Below, piece by piece: positions 40,190-47,461 of a stretch of DNA of 64,000 nt (positions are counted from its first letter, which is position 1; the number at the start of each line of letters is the position of its first letter). The DNA comes from Luteimonas sp. MC1825 (GTDB lineage Bacteria; Pseudomonadota; Gammaproteobacteria; Xanthomonadales; Xanthomonadaceae), in NCBI RefSeq assembly GCF_014764385.1, contig NZ_CP061714.1:2790001-2854000 (forward strand), in the 5' to 3' direction. The translations under genes and the position numbers were made by a program. The notes under the pieces were generated by a model. That model had not been told where the DNA came from. It made no database searches and was given only the letters and a program-made list of their open reading frames with translations.

Positions 40190-41251
40190 ATGACGGCGGA
40201 CGGCGCGGTCGCGGCCCTGCTCGAAGCGATCCCGGTGCCCTGCGCCGCGTTCGCGCGAGGCGACGGGCGGCTGCTCGCCAGCAACAGCCCTTACCGTGAC
40301 GCGTTCAGCGGACTGCCTGGCCATGTGCATCGCACGCGCCTGCTCGCCGAACTCGGCGACGACGACCACGACAGCGGCAGCGGCGGTGCCGCGCCGCGCG
40401 AAGTCCATGCCGCGCACAGCAATCGCTGGTATGCCCTGCACTGGGGCGAATCCGATGCCGGCGGCGAGCCGCTGTCGCTGCTGACCGCGGTCGACATCAG
40501 CGCGCGCATCGAGGCGCTGGATTCGCACCGCAGCCGCCAGGAAAAGCTGCTCTTCACGTCCCGGCTGATGTCGGTGGGCGAAATGGCGGCGATGCTCGCG
40601 CACGAGTTGAACCAGCCGCTGGCGGCGATCGTGAACTACCTCAACGGCAGCCTGCGCCTGGTGGACCAGGCCGGCGGACCGGTGCAGGTGGAGCGCGCGC
40701 TGCTGGCCGCGCGCACCCAGGCCGAGCACGCCGCCGCGGTGATTTCGCGCGTCCGCGAGTTCATCCGCGCCCGCGAACCCCGGCGCGACGCGCGCGACCT
40801 GGCGCAGATCACCGGCACCGTGCTCGAGCTGCTGCGGCTGGAGGCGGACCGCCAGCAACTGCGCATCGAACTGGCACTGGCGCCCGACCTGCCCGCGGTC
40901 TACGCGGACCGGGTGATGGTCGAGCAGGTGCTGCTGAACCTGGTGAAGAACGCCATCGAGGCGATGCGCGAAGTGCCGGCGGCGAAGCGCGGGCTGCGCA
41001 TCGAAGGCCGCGTGAATCTGGACGGCGAGGTCGAGGTGCGCGTCTGCGACCGGGGCGAAGGCCTCAGCGCGGAGCAGGGCCAGCAGCTGTTCTCGCCGTT
41101 CTTCACCACCAAGAGCGACGGGCTGGGCATCGGGCTCGCCATCTGCCGCTCGATCATCGAATACCACGAGGGGCGGCTGTTCTTCGAGCCGCGCGACGGC
41201 GGTGGCAGCGTGTTCGGCTTCACGCTGCCGATCGCGGACGGAAGGGGATGA
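40190..41251 (+). CDS. Cytosolic PAS-type sensor histidine kinase in the T3SS locus
   Basis: This 353-residue protein has no membrane helix. A PAS-like N-terminal region (about 1-115: IPVPCAAFARGDGRLLASN) precedes a HisKA domain with MLAHELNQPLAAIVNYL as the phospho-acceptor motif, an HATPase domain with N-box NLVKNAIEAM, DRGEG and GLGIGLAICRSI. It resembles FixL/NtrB/DctB-type kinases. The partner regulator gene overlaps its stop. Placement inside the secretion locus suggests control of T3SS genes by a cytosolic signal. Confidence 0.88.
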   Translation: MTADGAVAALLEAIPVPCAAFARGDGRLLASNSPYRDAFSGLPGHVHRTRLLAELGDDDHDSGSGGAAPREVHAAHSNRWYALHWGESDAGGEPLSLLTAVDISARIEALDSHRSRQEKLLFTSRLMSVGEMAAMLAHELNQPLAAIVNYLNGSLRLVDQAGGPVQVERALLAARTQAEHAAAVISRVREFIRAREPRRDARDLAQITGTVLELLRLEADRQQLRIELALAPDLPAVYADRVMVEQVLLNLVKNAIEAMREVPAAKRGLRIEGRVNLDGEVEVRVCDRGEGLSAEQGQQLFSPFFTTKSDGLGIGLAICRSIIEYHEGRLFFEPRDGGGSVFGFTLPIADGRG

Positions 41252-41862
41252 GGATGCCGGCTACGCGTGTCTACCTGGTCGACGACAACGACGGATTCCG
41301 CGATTCCACCGCCTGGCTGCTGGAGACCTCCGGCTACGAGGTGCTGCCATTCGCCTCCGGCGCGGCGTTCCTGGCGGCCTATGCCGGCAATCGCCACGGC
41401 GACGTCGCCGAGTGCCTGGTGTCGGACATCCGCATGCCGGAAATGAGTGGGCTGCAGTTGCAGGACGAACTCATCCGCCGCGGCATCCACCTGCCGCTGG
41501 TGTTCGTGACCGCGCACGGCGATGTGCCGCTGGCGGTCGAGGCGATGCGCAAGGGCGCGTCGAACTTCCTCGAGAAGCCGTTCAGCGAGGAGGCGCTGGT
41601 CGGCGCGCTGCGCACCGCGCTGGCCAGGGCACGCAGCCGCGGCAATGGCGGCGGCGCGATGGCCGGCGAACTGCTCGCCCGGCTCAGCCCGCGCGAACGC
41701 CAGGTGCTCGACCTGGTGGTGGCCAGCAAACCCAACAAGATCATCGCCGACATCCTCGGCATCAGCATCAAGACCGTTGAACTGCACAGGGCGAACATGA
41801 TGGCGAAGCTGGGCGTGCGCTCCGTGCCGGAGCTGATGAAGGTGGCGCTTGGCCACGGTTGA
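41248..41862 (+). CDS. FixJ-family response regulator in the T3SS locus
   Basis: This 204-residue regulator has a receiver domain (VYLVDDNDGFRDS; phospho-acceptor in CLVSDIRMPEMSG; Lys in NFLEKPF) and a LuxR/FixJ helix-turn-helix (LSPRERQVLDLVV, then ISIKTVELHRANMM). ATG 41248 overlaps the kinase stop as ATGA; ATG 41254 two codons on is an alternative. It is the best candidate in the window for recognising the shared promoter motif around the locus, though no direct evidence links them. Confidence 0.9.
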   Translation: MRMPATRVYLVDDNDGFRDSTAWLLETSGYEVLPFASGAAFLAAYAGNRHGDVAECLVSDIRMPEMSGLQLQDELIRRGIHLPLVFVTAHGDVPLAVEAMRKGASNFLEKPFSEEALVGALRTALARARSRGNGGGAMAGELLARLSPRERQVLDLVVASKPNKIIADILGISIKTVELHRANMMAKLGVRSVPELMKVALGHG

Positions 41863-42970
41863 GCGCGGCGCGCGCAAGGCCCGCGCGCGCACCGGCGACG
41901 CCGTGCGCGTGCCGGCAGCGGTTGTCGCGGCACGTTCACCGCGCGGCCTGCTTCCGGTGCTCGACGCGCCGGTGGCCGACGCGCTGCGCGCGTTCTTCGC
42001 CGAACCGCGCTGGTGGATGCTCGCCGACCGCAGCGCGGTCGAGGTGGGCTTCGGCCGCGCGCCGAGCGCCGCGTTCGAAATCGACGCCGAGGGCACGCGC
42101 CTGGCGCTGCACGTCGAGGGTGCGGCGGGCGACGCCGACGACGGCCGCATGCGCTGGAGCGACCACAGCGGCCGCGCGCGCGTGCTCGCCTGGAGCCTGG
42201 CCCACGAGTCGCTGCTGATGCGGCTGAGCGAATGGCTGGGCGTGTCGCTGCTGCCGGTGGTGGATGATGCCCCCGGCGACGCCACGACAGCGCTGGCCGC
42301 GCCCGGGCTGTGGCTGGACGTGGCCATCGAGGACGATGCGCCGCTGCCGGACGACGCGGCGCCCGCGGCGCCGCCGGCGCGCACCCGCGCCTGCCTGTGG
42401 CTGCCCGCCGCCTGGCTGCACCGTCTGGCTGCCCGCGCCGAACCCGCGCATGACGGCGAGCCGCCGAAGGGCGCAGGGCGCTGGCGCGCGCTGCCGGTCG
42501 CGGTATCGCTGCTGCTCGCGGCGCCCCCGCTTTCCGCTGGCGACTGGCGCGCGTTGCGCCCGGGCGACGTGATCGTCGCCGGCCGCAGCAGCCAGCCCCA
42601 CGTGATCGCGCGCGCCGCCGGCCAGGACTGGCCGCTGGCCCCGGCCGCCGGCGGCTGGTCCGTGCGCGGCACACCTATCCCGACCGCCATGTACCAGGAG
42701 GACAGCACCATGACCGATCACGAGGGCAGCCCGACGGCGGCCGATGCCGACCCCGCGCGGCGCCTGCCGGTGCGCCTGGAGTTCGAACTCGGCCGCAGCG
42801 AACTGAGCGTCGGCGAACTCGCCGACCTGCAGCCCGGCCATGTCTTCCCGCTGGCAACCGCGCTCGAGGGCGCGAACGTCGCGATCCGCGCCAACGGCCG
42901 CGACGTGGGCCGCGGCGAACTGGTCGCCGTGGGCGACACCCTCGGCGTGCGCCTGGTGTCCTGGAGCTGA
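41849..42970 (+). CDS. sctQ: T3SS cytosolic sorting-platform protein SctQ
   Basis: This protein of about 373 residues is of the YscQ/SpaO/HrcQ family. It has an Ala/Arg-rich N-terminal part with Trp-rich segments (EPRWWMLADRSAVEVG) and a C-terminal SpoA domain (LPVRLEFELGRSELSVGEL, then GELVAVGDTLGVRLV). The start is uncertain: TTG 41849 overlaps the regulator stop, while GTG 41903 and GTG 41909 give slightly shorter forms. SctQ forms pods that bind SctK, SctL and substrates. A strong internal start (42710) would make a separate C-terminal product. Confidence 0.88.
   Translation: MATVERGARKARARTGDAVRVPAAVVAARSPRGLLPVLDAPVADALRAFFAEPRWWMLADRSAVEVGFGRAPSAAFEIDAEGTRLALHVEGAAGDADDGRMRWSDHSGRARVLAWSLAHESLLMRLSEWLGVSLLPVVDDAPGDATTALAAPGLWLDVAIEDDAPLPDDAAPAAPPARTRACLWLPAAWLHRLAARAEPAHDGEPPKGAGRWRALPVAVSLLLAAPPLSAGDWRALRPGDVIVAGRSSQPHVIARAAGQDWPLAPAAGGWSVRGTPIPTAMYQEDSTMTDHEGSPTAADADPARRLPVRLEFELGRSELSVGELADLQPGHVFPLATALEGANVAIRANGRDVGRGELVAVGDTLGVRLVSWS
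42696..42712 (+). promoter_or_regulatory. Internal ribosome binding site and start within sctQ
   Basis: AGGAGGA (42696-42702) lies 8 bases before an in-frame ATG at 42710. This is the best Shine-Dalgarno match in the region and better than that of full-length sctQ. Confidence 0.7.
42710..42970 (+). CDS. Internal-start product SctQ-C (SpoA domain)
   Basis: Translation from ATG 42710 would give an 86-residue protein, MTDHEGSPTAADADPARR followed by the SpoA domain, in the same frame as sctQ. In Yersinia, Salmonella and other systems a short SctQ-C made this way binds full-length SctQ in the sorting platform. The linker just before the start is low-complexity, consistent with a domain boundary. 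Confidence 0.65.
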   Translation: MTDHEGSPTAADADPARRLPVRLEFELGRSELSVGELADLQPGHVFPLATALEGANVAIRANGRDVGRGELVAVGDTLGVRLVSWS

Positions 42971-42976
42971 CCGGGC

Positions 42977-44056
42977 ATGGACTTCACCACGTTCTCCCCC
43001 GCGGTCGTTCTCGTCACCGTGGTGTTCATCGGCCTCGCACCCTTTGTCGCGGTGATGGTGACCTCGTTCACCAAGATCGTGGTGGTGCTGAGCCTGCTGC
43101 GCAATGCGCTCGGCCTGCAGCAGGTGCCGCCCAACGTGGTCATCAACGGCCTGGCGATCGTGCTGTCGATCTACGTGATGCATCCGGTGCTGCTGGAGAC
43201 GCATGCATCGGTGACGGCCTACATGGAAGGCAAGCCGCCGCCGGCATCGGTGCAGGCGCAACTGGAGGCACGCGCGGCGGGACGCGCGCAGCGCGCGGCG
43301 AACCGCGAACTGGAACGCCTCCGCGCGGAGCGGGCGGCGGGCGGTCCCGCGGCGGCGCCCGCGGCCACAGCGGCCGAACCGCCGCCCGCCAGCCCGGCCG
43401 CGGCGGATGCGCTGCGTGCCGAGGCCGAGGCGATCGCCGCCGGCACGGCCGCACAGGGCGCCGCGGAGCCTGATGCCCAGGCGCCACCCGCGCCGCGGCG
43501 CGGCCCGCTGTTCGCCAACGTGCGCAACGGCAGCGAGGAACCCGGCGCCGGCGAGCCTGACGCAAGCGGCGACGCGCAGGCCGGCGACGGCGGGCCGGTG
43601 GTGGTAACCCCGGTCGGCACGCCGGCAGCGAAGCCCGCCGCCGACGGCCCGATGGATGCGGCACGCATGCTGGGCATCCTGGATGCCGGCAAGGAGCCGC
43701 TGCGCGGCTTCCTGATCAACCATTCCAACGATGCCGAGCGGGCGTTCTTCCTGCGCAGCGCGCAGCGGCTGATGCCCGCCGAGCGCCGCGACGAGCTCGA
43801 CGTCGACGACTTCATCGTGGTCGTGCCGGCGTTCACCGTCAGCGAGCTGGCGGCGGCGTTCCAGATCGGCTTCCTGATCTTCCTGCCGTTCCTGGTGATC
43901 GACCTGGTGGTGGCCAACATCCTGCTGGCGCTGGGCATGATGATGCTCTCGCCGACCACCATCTCGCTGCCGTTCAAGCTGCTGCTGTTCGTGCTGATCG
44001 ACGGCTGGGCCAAGCTGGTGCACGGCCTGGTGCTGACCTACGGGAGCGCCTGGTAG
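42977..44056 (+). CDS. sctR: T3SS export-gate protein SctR with a large periplasmic insert
   Basis: This 359-residue FliP/YscR-family protein is normally near 215-220 residues. The N-terminal helices (FVAVMVTSFTKIVVVLSLLR and NGLAIVLSIYVMHPV) and C-terminal part (PLRGFLINHSNDAE, AFTVSELAAAFQIGFLIFLP, DGWAKLVHGLV) are conserved. Between them, about residues 98-228, is an Ala/Pro/Glu-rich low-complexity stretch with helical and acidic parts. The frame is intact. Five SctR copies build the export pore with SctS and SctT. The sctS GTG overlaps its stop by 1 base. Confidence 0.95.
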   Translation: MDFTTFSPAVVLVTVVFIGLAPFVAVMVTSFTKIVVVLSLLRNALGLQQVPPNVVINGLAIVLSIYVMHPVLLETHASVTAYMEGKPPPASVQAQLEARAAGRAQRAANRELERLRAERAAGGPAAAPAATAAEPPPASPAAADALRAEAEAIAAGTAAQGAAEPDAQAPPAPRRGPLFANVRNGSEEPGAGEPDASGDAQAGDGGPVVVTPVGTPAAKPAADGPMDAARMLGILDAGKEPLRGFLINHSNDAERAFFLRSAQRLMPAERRDELDVDDFIVVVPAFTVSELAAAFQIGFLIFLPFLVIDLVVANILLALGMMMLSPTTISLPFKLLLFVLIDGWAKLVHGLVLTYGSAW

Positions 44057-44322
44057 TGAACGAGGTCCTGGAGCTCACCAGGGAGGCGCTGTTCCTGACC
44101 ATGCTGCTGTCGGGGCCGCCGATCGGCGCCGCGGCGCTGGTGGGGCTGGTGATCGCGTTCCTGCAGGCGGCCACCCAGCTGCAGGAGCAGACGTTCGCCT
44201 ACGCCTGCAAGTTCCTGGCGATCGTGCTGATGCTGTTCGTGACCGCGGCGCTGATCGGCGGCTCGCTGTACAGCTACGCCGACCGGATCTTCCGCGACTT
44301 CCCGGGACTGGTGCGGCAGTAG
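44056..44322 (+). CDS. sctS: T3SS export-gate protein SctS
   Basis: This 88-residue FliQ/YscS-family protein has two membrane helices (LFLTMLLSGPPIGAAALVGL and FLAIVLMLFVTAALIGGSL) and the conserved ATQLQEQT loop between them. The start GTG 44056 overlaps the last base of the sctR stop, giving coupled translation. Length and motifs are typical. Confidence 0.97.
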   Translation: MNEVLELTREALFLTMLLSGPPIGAAALVGLVIAFLQAATQLQEQTFAYACKFLAIVLMLFVTAALIGGSLYSYADRIFRDFPGLVRQ

Positions 44323-44325
44323 CGC

Positions 44326-45108
44326 GTGTTCGACTTTCTCGGCAATCCCCTGCTGGCGCTCGCGCTGACGCTGCCGCGCGTGGTGGGCGCGTTCGTGGTG
44401 CTGCCGCTGATGACCCAGCAGACGGTGCCGGCGATGGTGCGCAACAGCTTCATGGTCAGCCTGGCCATCATCGCCCTGCCCGTCGCGCTGGCCGGCATGC
44501 CGATGGAGTCGCTGGGCGCGGCCGAGTGGCCGGTGATCGTGCTCAAGGAGCTGTTCATCGGCGTGGCGATCGGCTTCTGCTTCGGCATCGTGTTCTGGGC
44601 GATCGGCGCGGTCGGCAACGTGGTCGACACCCAGGTCGGCATGTCGATGGCGTCGGTGTTCGATCCCATCCAGGGCCACACCGTCACCGTGCACGGCGAG
44701 TTCCTGTCGCAGCTGGCAGCGTGGCTGTTCATGGCCAGCGGCGCGTTCCTGGTGTTCCTCGACCTGCTGATGTCGAGCTACCTGCTGTGGCCGGTCACGT
44801 CGTACTTCCCCGACCTGCCGGCCGCCGGCATGAACCTGTTCGTCGGCCAGTTCAGCTACATGATGACGGCGGTCCTGGTGATGGCCGCGCCGATCATGGT
44901 GATCCTGCTGATCATCGACCTGTCGTTCGGGCTGGTGAACCGCTACGCGCCGCAGCTCAACGTGTTCGCGCTGACGCTCCCGATCAAGGCCTGGCTGGCC
45001 ACGGCGCTGATCCTGATGCTGCTGGGCGTGTACATCGAGATCGTGCTGGAGCGCCTGGGCAGCAACCGCCATCTGCTCGGCGTGCTGCAGCAGGCCTTCG
45101 GCACCTGA
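44326..45108 (+). CDS. sctT: T3SS export-gate protein SctT
   Basis: This 260-residue FliR/YscT-family protein has six to seven membrane helices, including the conserved KELFIGVAIGFCFG segment and the VGNVVDTQVGMSMASVFDP motif. It starts with GTG 44326, 3 bases after sctS. It is the last gene of the plus-strand sctQRST unit and is convergent with sctU, 20 bases away. Confidence 0.96.
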   Translation: MFDFLGNPLLALALTLPRVVGAFVVLPLMTQQTVPAMVRNSFMVSLAIIALPVALAGMPMESLGAAEWPVIVLKELFIGVAIGFCFGIVFWAIGAVGNVVDTQVGMSMASVFDPIQGHTVTVHGEFLSQLAAWLFMASGAFLVFLDLLMSSYLLWPVTSYFPDLPAAGMNLFVGQFSYMMTAVLVMAAPIMVILLIIDLSFGLVNRYAPQLNVFALTLPIKAWLATALILMLLGVYIEIVLERLGSNRHLLGVLQQAFGT

Positions 45109-45128
45109 CCTGACCCGCGCCGCCGGGC

Positions 45129-46187
45129 TCAGTCGCCGCGACGGATGCCCTCGGCCCAGTGCAGCACCTCGGCCACGGCGTCGAAGAACTCGCCGCCGAT
45201 GTACTCGTCCAGCGCGACCTTCTCGTTGAGCCCGCGCGCCAGCGGGATGTTCTGCAGGATCGGCACGCCGGCCTCTTCGGCGGCGCGCTTGATCTCCTCG
45301 GCCTGGTGGCCCTCGCCCTTGGCGACGACCACCGGCAGGTCGTTGACCCCGGGCTCGAACTGCAGCGCGACGGCGATGTGGGTGGGATTGGTCACGACGA
45401 CATTGGATCCTCGCACGGCATTGAGCATCGTCTGCTGCGACCACTCCTGGTGCAACTGCTTGCGGCGCTGCTTGATGTAGGGGTCGCCCTCGTTCTCCTT
45501 GACCTCCTGGCGGATGTCACGGCGGCTCATGCGCAGCTGCTTGAGGTAGGAGAACTTCTGGTACCAGGCGTCGAGCACCGAGACGAAGAAGAACACGAAG
45601 ATCGTCCAGATGCCGATGCGCAGCAGGCCGTGCCAGATCGCGGTGGCCATCGCCTCGGGCGGGGCATGCGGCAGCAGCAGCAGGCTGTGGCGCATGCCGT
45701 ACAGCACGAAGCCGCCGATGAAGATCAGGCCTGCGCTCTTGAAGAACGCCTTCACCAGCTCGACCAGGTTGTCCATCGAGAACATCTTCTTGATGCCCTC
45801 GACCGGGTTCAGCTTGGCCAGGTCCGGGGTGAGCTTCTTCATGCTCGCCACCGGCCCCGTCTGCAGGAACTCGGTCACCAGGCCCAGGAACACCGCCAGC
45901 AGCAGCAGCGGCAGGCACAGCCACAGCAGGGTCCAGACGGCGAGCATGCCGACATCGGGCAGCGCCTCGGCGAACGGGCGGCCGATCGAGGCCACGCTGG
46001 CCTCGAACAGCTGGCGCATGCGGTCCCACATGAAGTCGAGCATCATCCACGCGCCCACCAGCCAGCCGAGCACCAGCACGGTGCTGGTCAGCTCCTTGCT
46101 CTTGGTGACGTTGGCGTCCTTGCGCGCGTCACGCAGCTTCTTGGAAGTGGGCTGCTCGGTCTTGTCGGCGCCCTGGTCCTTCGCCAT
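45129..46187 (-). CDS. sctU: T3SS switch protein SctU (autoprotease)
   Basis: This 352-residue FlhB/YscU-family protein has the N-terminal DKTEQPTSKKLRDARK motif, four membrane helices and a cytosolic C-terminal domain with the self-cleavage site NPTH at 267-270. Cleavage after Asn allows the switch from early to late substrates in concert with SctP. It is on the opposite strand to sctQRST and reads from its own promoter in the 46188-46334 region. Confidence 0.97.
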   Translation of the reverse strand: MAKDQGADKTEQPTSKKLRDARKDANVTKSKELTSTVLVLGWLVGAWMMLDFMWDRMRQLFEASVASIGRPFAEALPDVGMLAVWTLLWLCLPLLLLAVFLGLVTEFLQTGPVASMKKLTPDLAKLNPVEGIKKMFSMDNLVELVKAFFKSAGLIFIGGFVLYGMRHSLLLLPHAPPEAMATAIWHGLLRIGIWTIFVFFFVSVLDAWYQKFSYLKQLRMSRRDIRQEVKENEGDPYIKQRRKQLHQEWSQQTMLNAVRGSNVVVTNPTHIAVALQFEPGVNDLPVVVAKGEGHQAEEIKRAAEEAGVPILQNIPLARGLNEKVALDEYIGGEFFDAVAEVLHWAEGIRRGD

Positions 46188-46248
46188 CCCGTTCCCTGCC
46201 TGCAGTGCCGGTGCACGCTACCATGCGCGCCCGCCAGGCCCGCGCCAT

Positions 46249-46293
46249 CTAGGGTTGCCCCGAGCTGGCATGCGCGGGGTGGGGGCGTAGAGT
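46249..46293 (+). promoter_or_regulatory. Two-block promoter motif, copy B (105-residue protein)
   Basis: Block 1 is CTAGGGTTGCCCC (46249-46261). After 26 bases comes TAGAGT (46288-46293). The ATG at 46335 is 41 bases further on. The copy lies in the divergent gap between sctU and the small downstream gene. Confidence 0.6.
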
Positions 46294-46334
46294 TCCGGCA
46301 TCGCCCCTCGTCCGTGCAGGTTCCACGCAGCGCA

Positions 46335-46652
46335 ATGAGCATCACCGGCCCCGATTCGCGCCTCGACGTCGCCTCCGCCCTGCACCGGATCGACAGCCCG
46401 CTCGACGACCTCCGTCGCCAGCAGGGCGGGGACGCGCATGAGGTCCAGGGCACCGTACCGCTGGTCGAAGCCGAGGTTGCACCGACCCCGCAGGCCGATG
46501 CCGGCGAGTACATGCTCAATGCCCCGGCGTGGGAGTCCGGCCACGACCGCCTGCTGGCCGGGGACCTGGCGCTGGAGGCGAGCCTGGGCGGCATGCCGCT
46601 GGCGCAGGCCGCCGAACACGCCGTCGACGCCGTCCTCGACGCCTTCGCCTGA
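46335..46652 (+). CDS. Small unknown protein under the two-block promoter; candidate T3SS substrate or chaperone
   Basis: This 105-residue acidic protein begins MSITGPDSRLDVASALHRID. It has no signal peptide, no cysteine and no membrane helix. The N-terminal 25 residues are polar and Ser/Asp-rich, and the C-terminal part is helical (LAQAAEHAVDAVLDAF). It is divergent from sctU and carries the motif shared with three other genes around the locus. Small acidic helical proteins here are often chaperones or secreted regulators, but no family is recognised. Confidence 0.6.
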   Translation: MSITGPDSRLDVASALHRIDSPLDDLRRQQGGDAHEVQGTVPLVEAEVAPTPQADAGEYMLNAPAWESGHDRLLAGDLALEASLGGMPLAQAAEHAVDAVLDAFA

Positions 46653-46696
46653 ATCCCGTGCACGGCGGCGACTGGCTGCCCGCCGCGCCAGGCCGT

Positions 46697-46702
46697 GATA
46701 AT
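46697..46702 (+). promoter_or_regulatory. -10 element of the 226-residue gene (near-leaderless)
   Basis: GATAAT ends 9 bases before ATG 46712, so the transcript should begin within a few bases of the start codon. Confidence 0.5.
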
Positions 46703-46711
46703 GCCGGCGCC

Positions 46712-47392
46712 ATGACCGATCCCCTGCCCACCCCGGCCGCCCTGCGGACCGCGGCCGACCGCCTGGTCTCGGCGCTGGCCGCGCACGCCGATCCGGAGTA
46801 CCGGCTGGCCGTGCTCAAGCGCCTGGTGCGCCGGCTGGGCGAGGAGCAGTACCCGCTGTTCCTGCGCCTGGTGGGGGTGGTGGCGGAGAGCGACGACGAG
46901 CGCGCGCAGCGCATCCTCGCCGAGACCTTCGGCACCGCCCTGCGGCGCATGGACCTCCCCGGCGGCGCGCTGAGTTCGTGGGGCGCGACCGGCCTCCCCG
47001 ACCATGGCGCGCCCATGGCGGCCAGCGCGCTGTCCGGGCATTTCTTCGGTGCCACGCCACGGCGCATGCTGGGGCCGGTCGAATACCTCACGGTCTGGCA
47101 CCTGCAGCGCACCCAGCGCACGGCGCTGTCCGCAGACACGTTCCGGAACAGCCTGGCGCGCATGATCACCATGCTCAACCGCAGCGACGATGCGCGCACG
47201 CTGTACCCGCAGAAGCTCGCCGCCGACGCGCAGAACGAGCTCGAGGGCGCCTACACGCGCGTCACCCGCGAGCGCCTGGCGGCGATTGCCGCGGCCTGGG
47301 CCGCCGGGGACCCGCCCGACAGGGTGGCCGAGGCGGCCATCGACAGCGGCGCCGCCGCCAACCCGCATGGCTGGGTCGTGCGCGACCTCTGA
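46712..47392 (+). CDS. Hypothetical cytosolic protein
   Basis: This 226-residue mostly helical protein is of unknown family. It has no signal peptide or membrane segment. Notable stretches are YRLAVLKRLVRRLGEEQYPLF and MLGPVEYLTVWHLQRTQRTA. The start at ATG 46712 fits the -10 hexamer just upstream. It marks the end of the secretion neighbourhood; no link to the T3SS is evident. Confidence 0.65.
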   Translation: MTDPLPTPAALRTAADRLVSALAAHADPEYRLAVLKRLVRRLGEEQYPLFLRLVGVVAESDDERAQRILAETFGTALRRMDLPGGALSSWGATGLPDHGAPMAASALSGHFFGATPRRMLGPVEYLTVWHLQRTQRTALSADTFRNSLARMITMLNRSDDARTLYPQKLAADAQNELEGAYTRVTRERLAAIAAAWAAGDPPDRVAEAAIDSGAAANPHGWVVRDL

Positions 47393-47461
47393 GCCGTCCG
47401 CGCTTGCCGCCGGCGTCGGCGCGCGGCCAAGATGCCAGCAGCTTCCGGGGAGGGACGCCAC

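Noticed and set aside
23302..46652. HrpX PIP boxes (TTCGC-N15-TTCGC) or HrpL boxes in the T3SS locus
   Set aside because: Reading the promoter regions by eye, I found only isolated TTCGC half-sites and no properly spaced pair; the shared motif is different.
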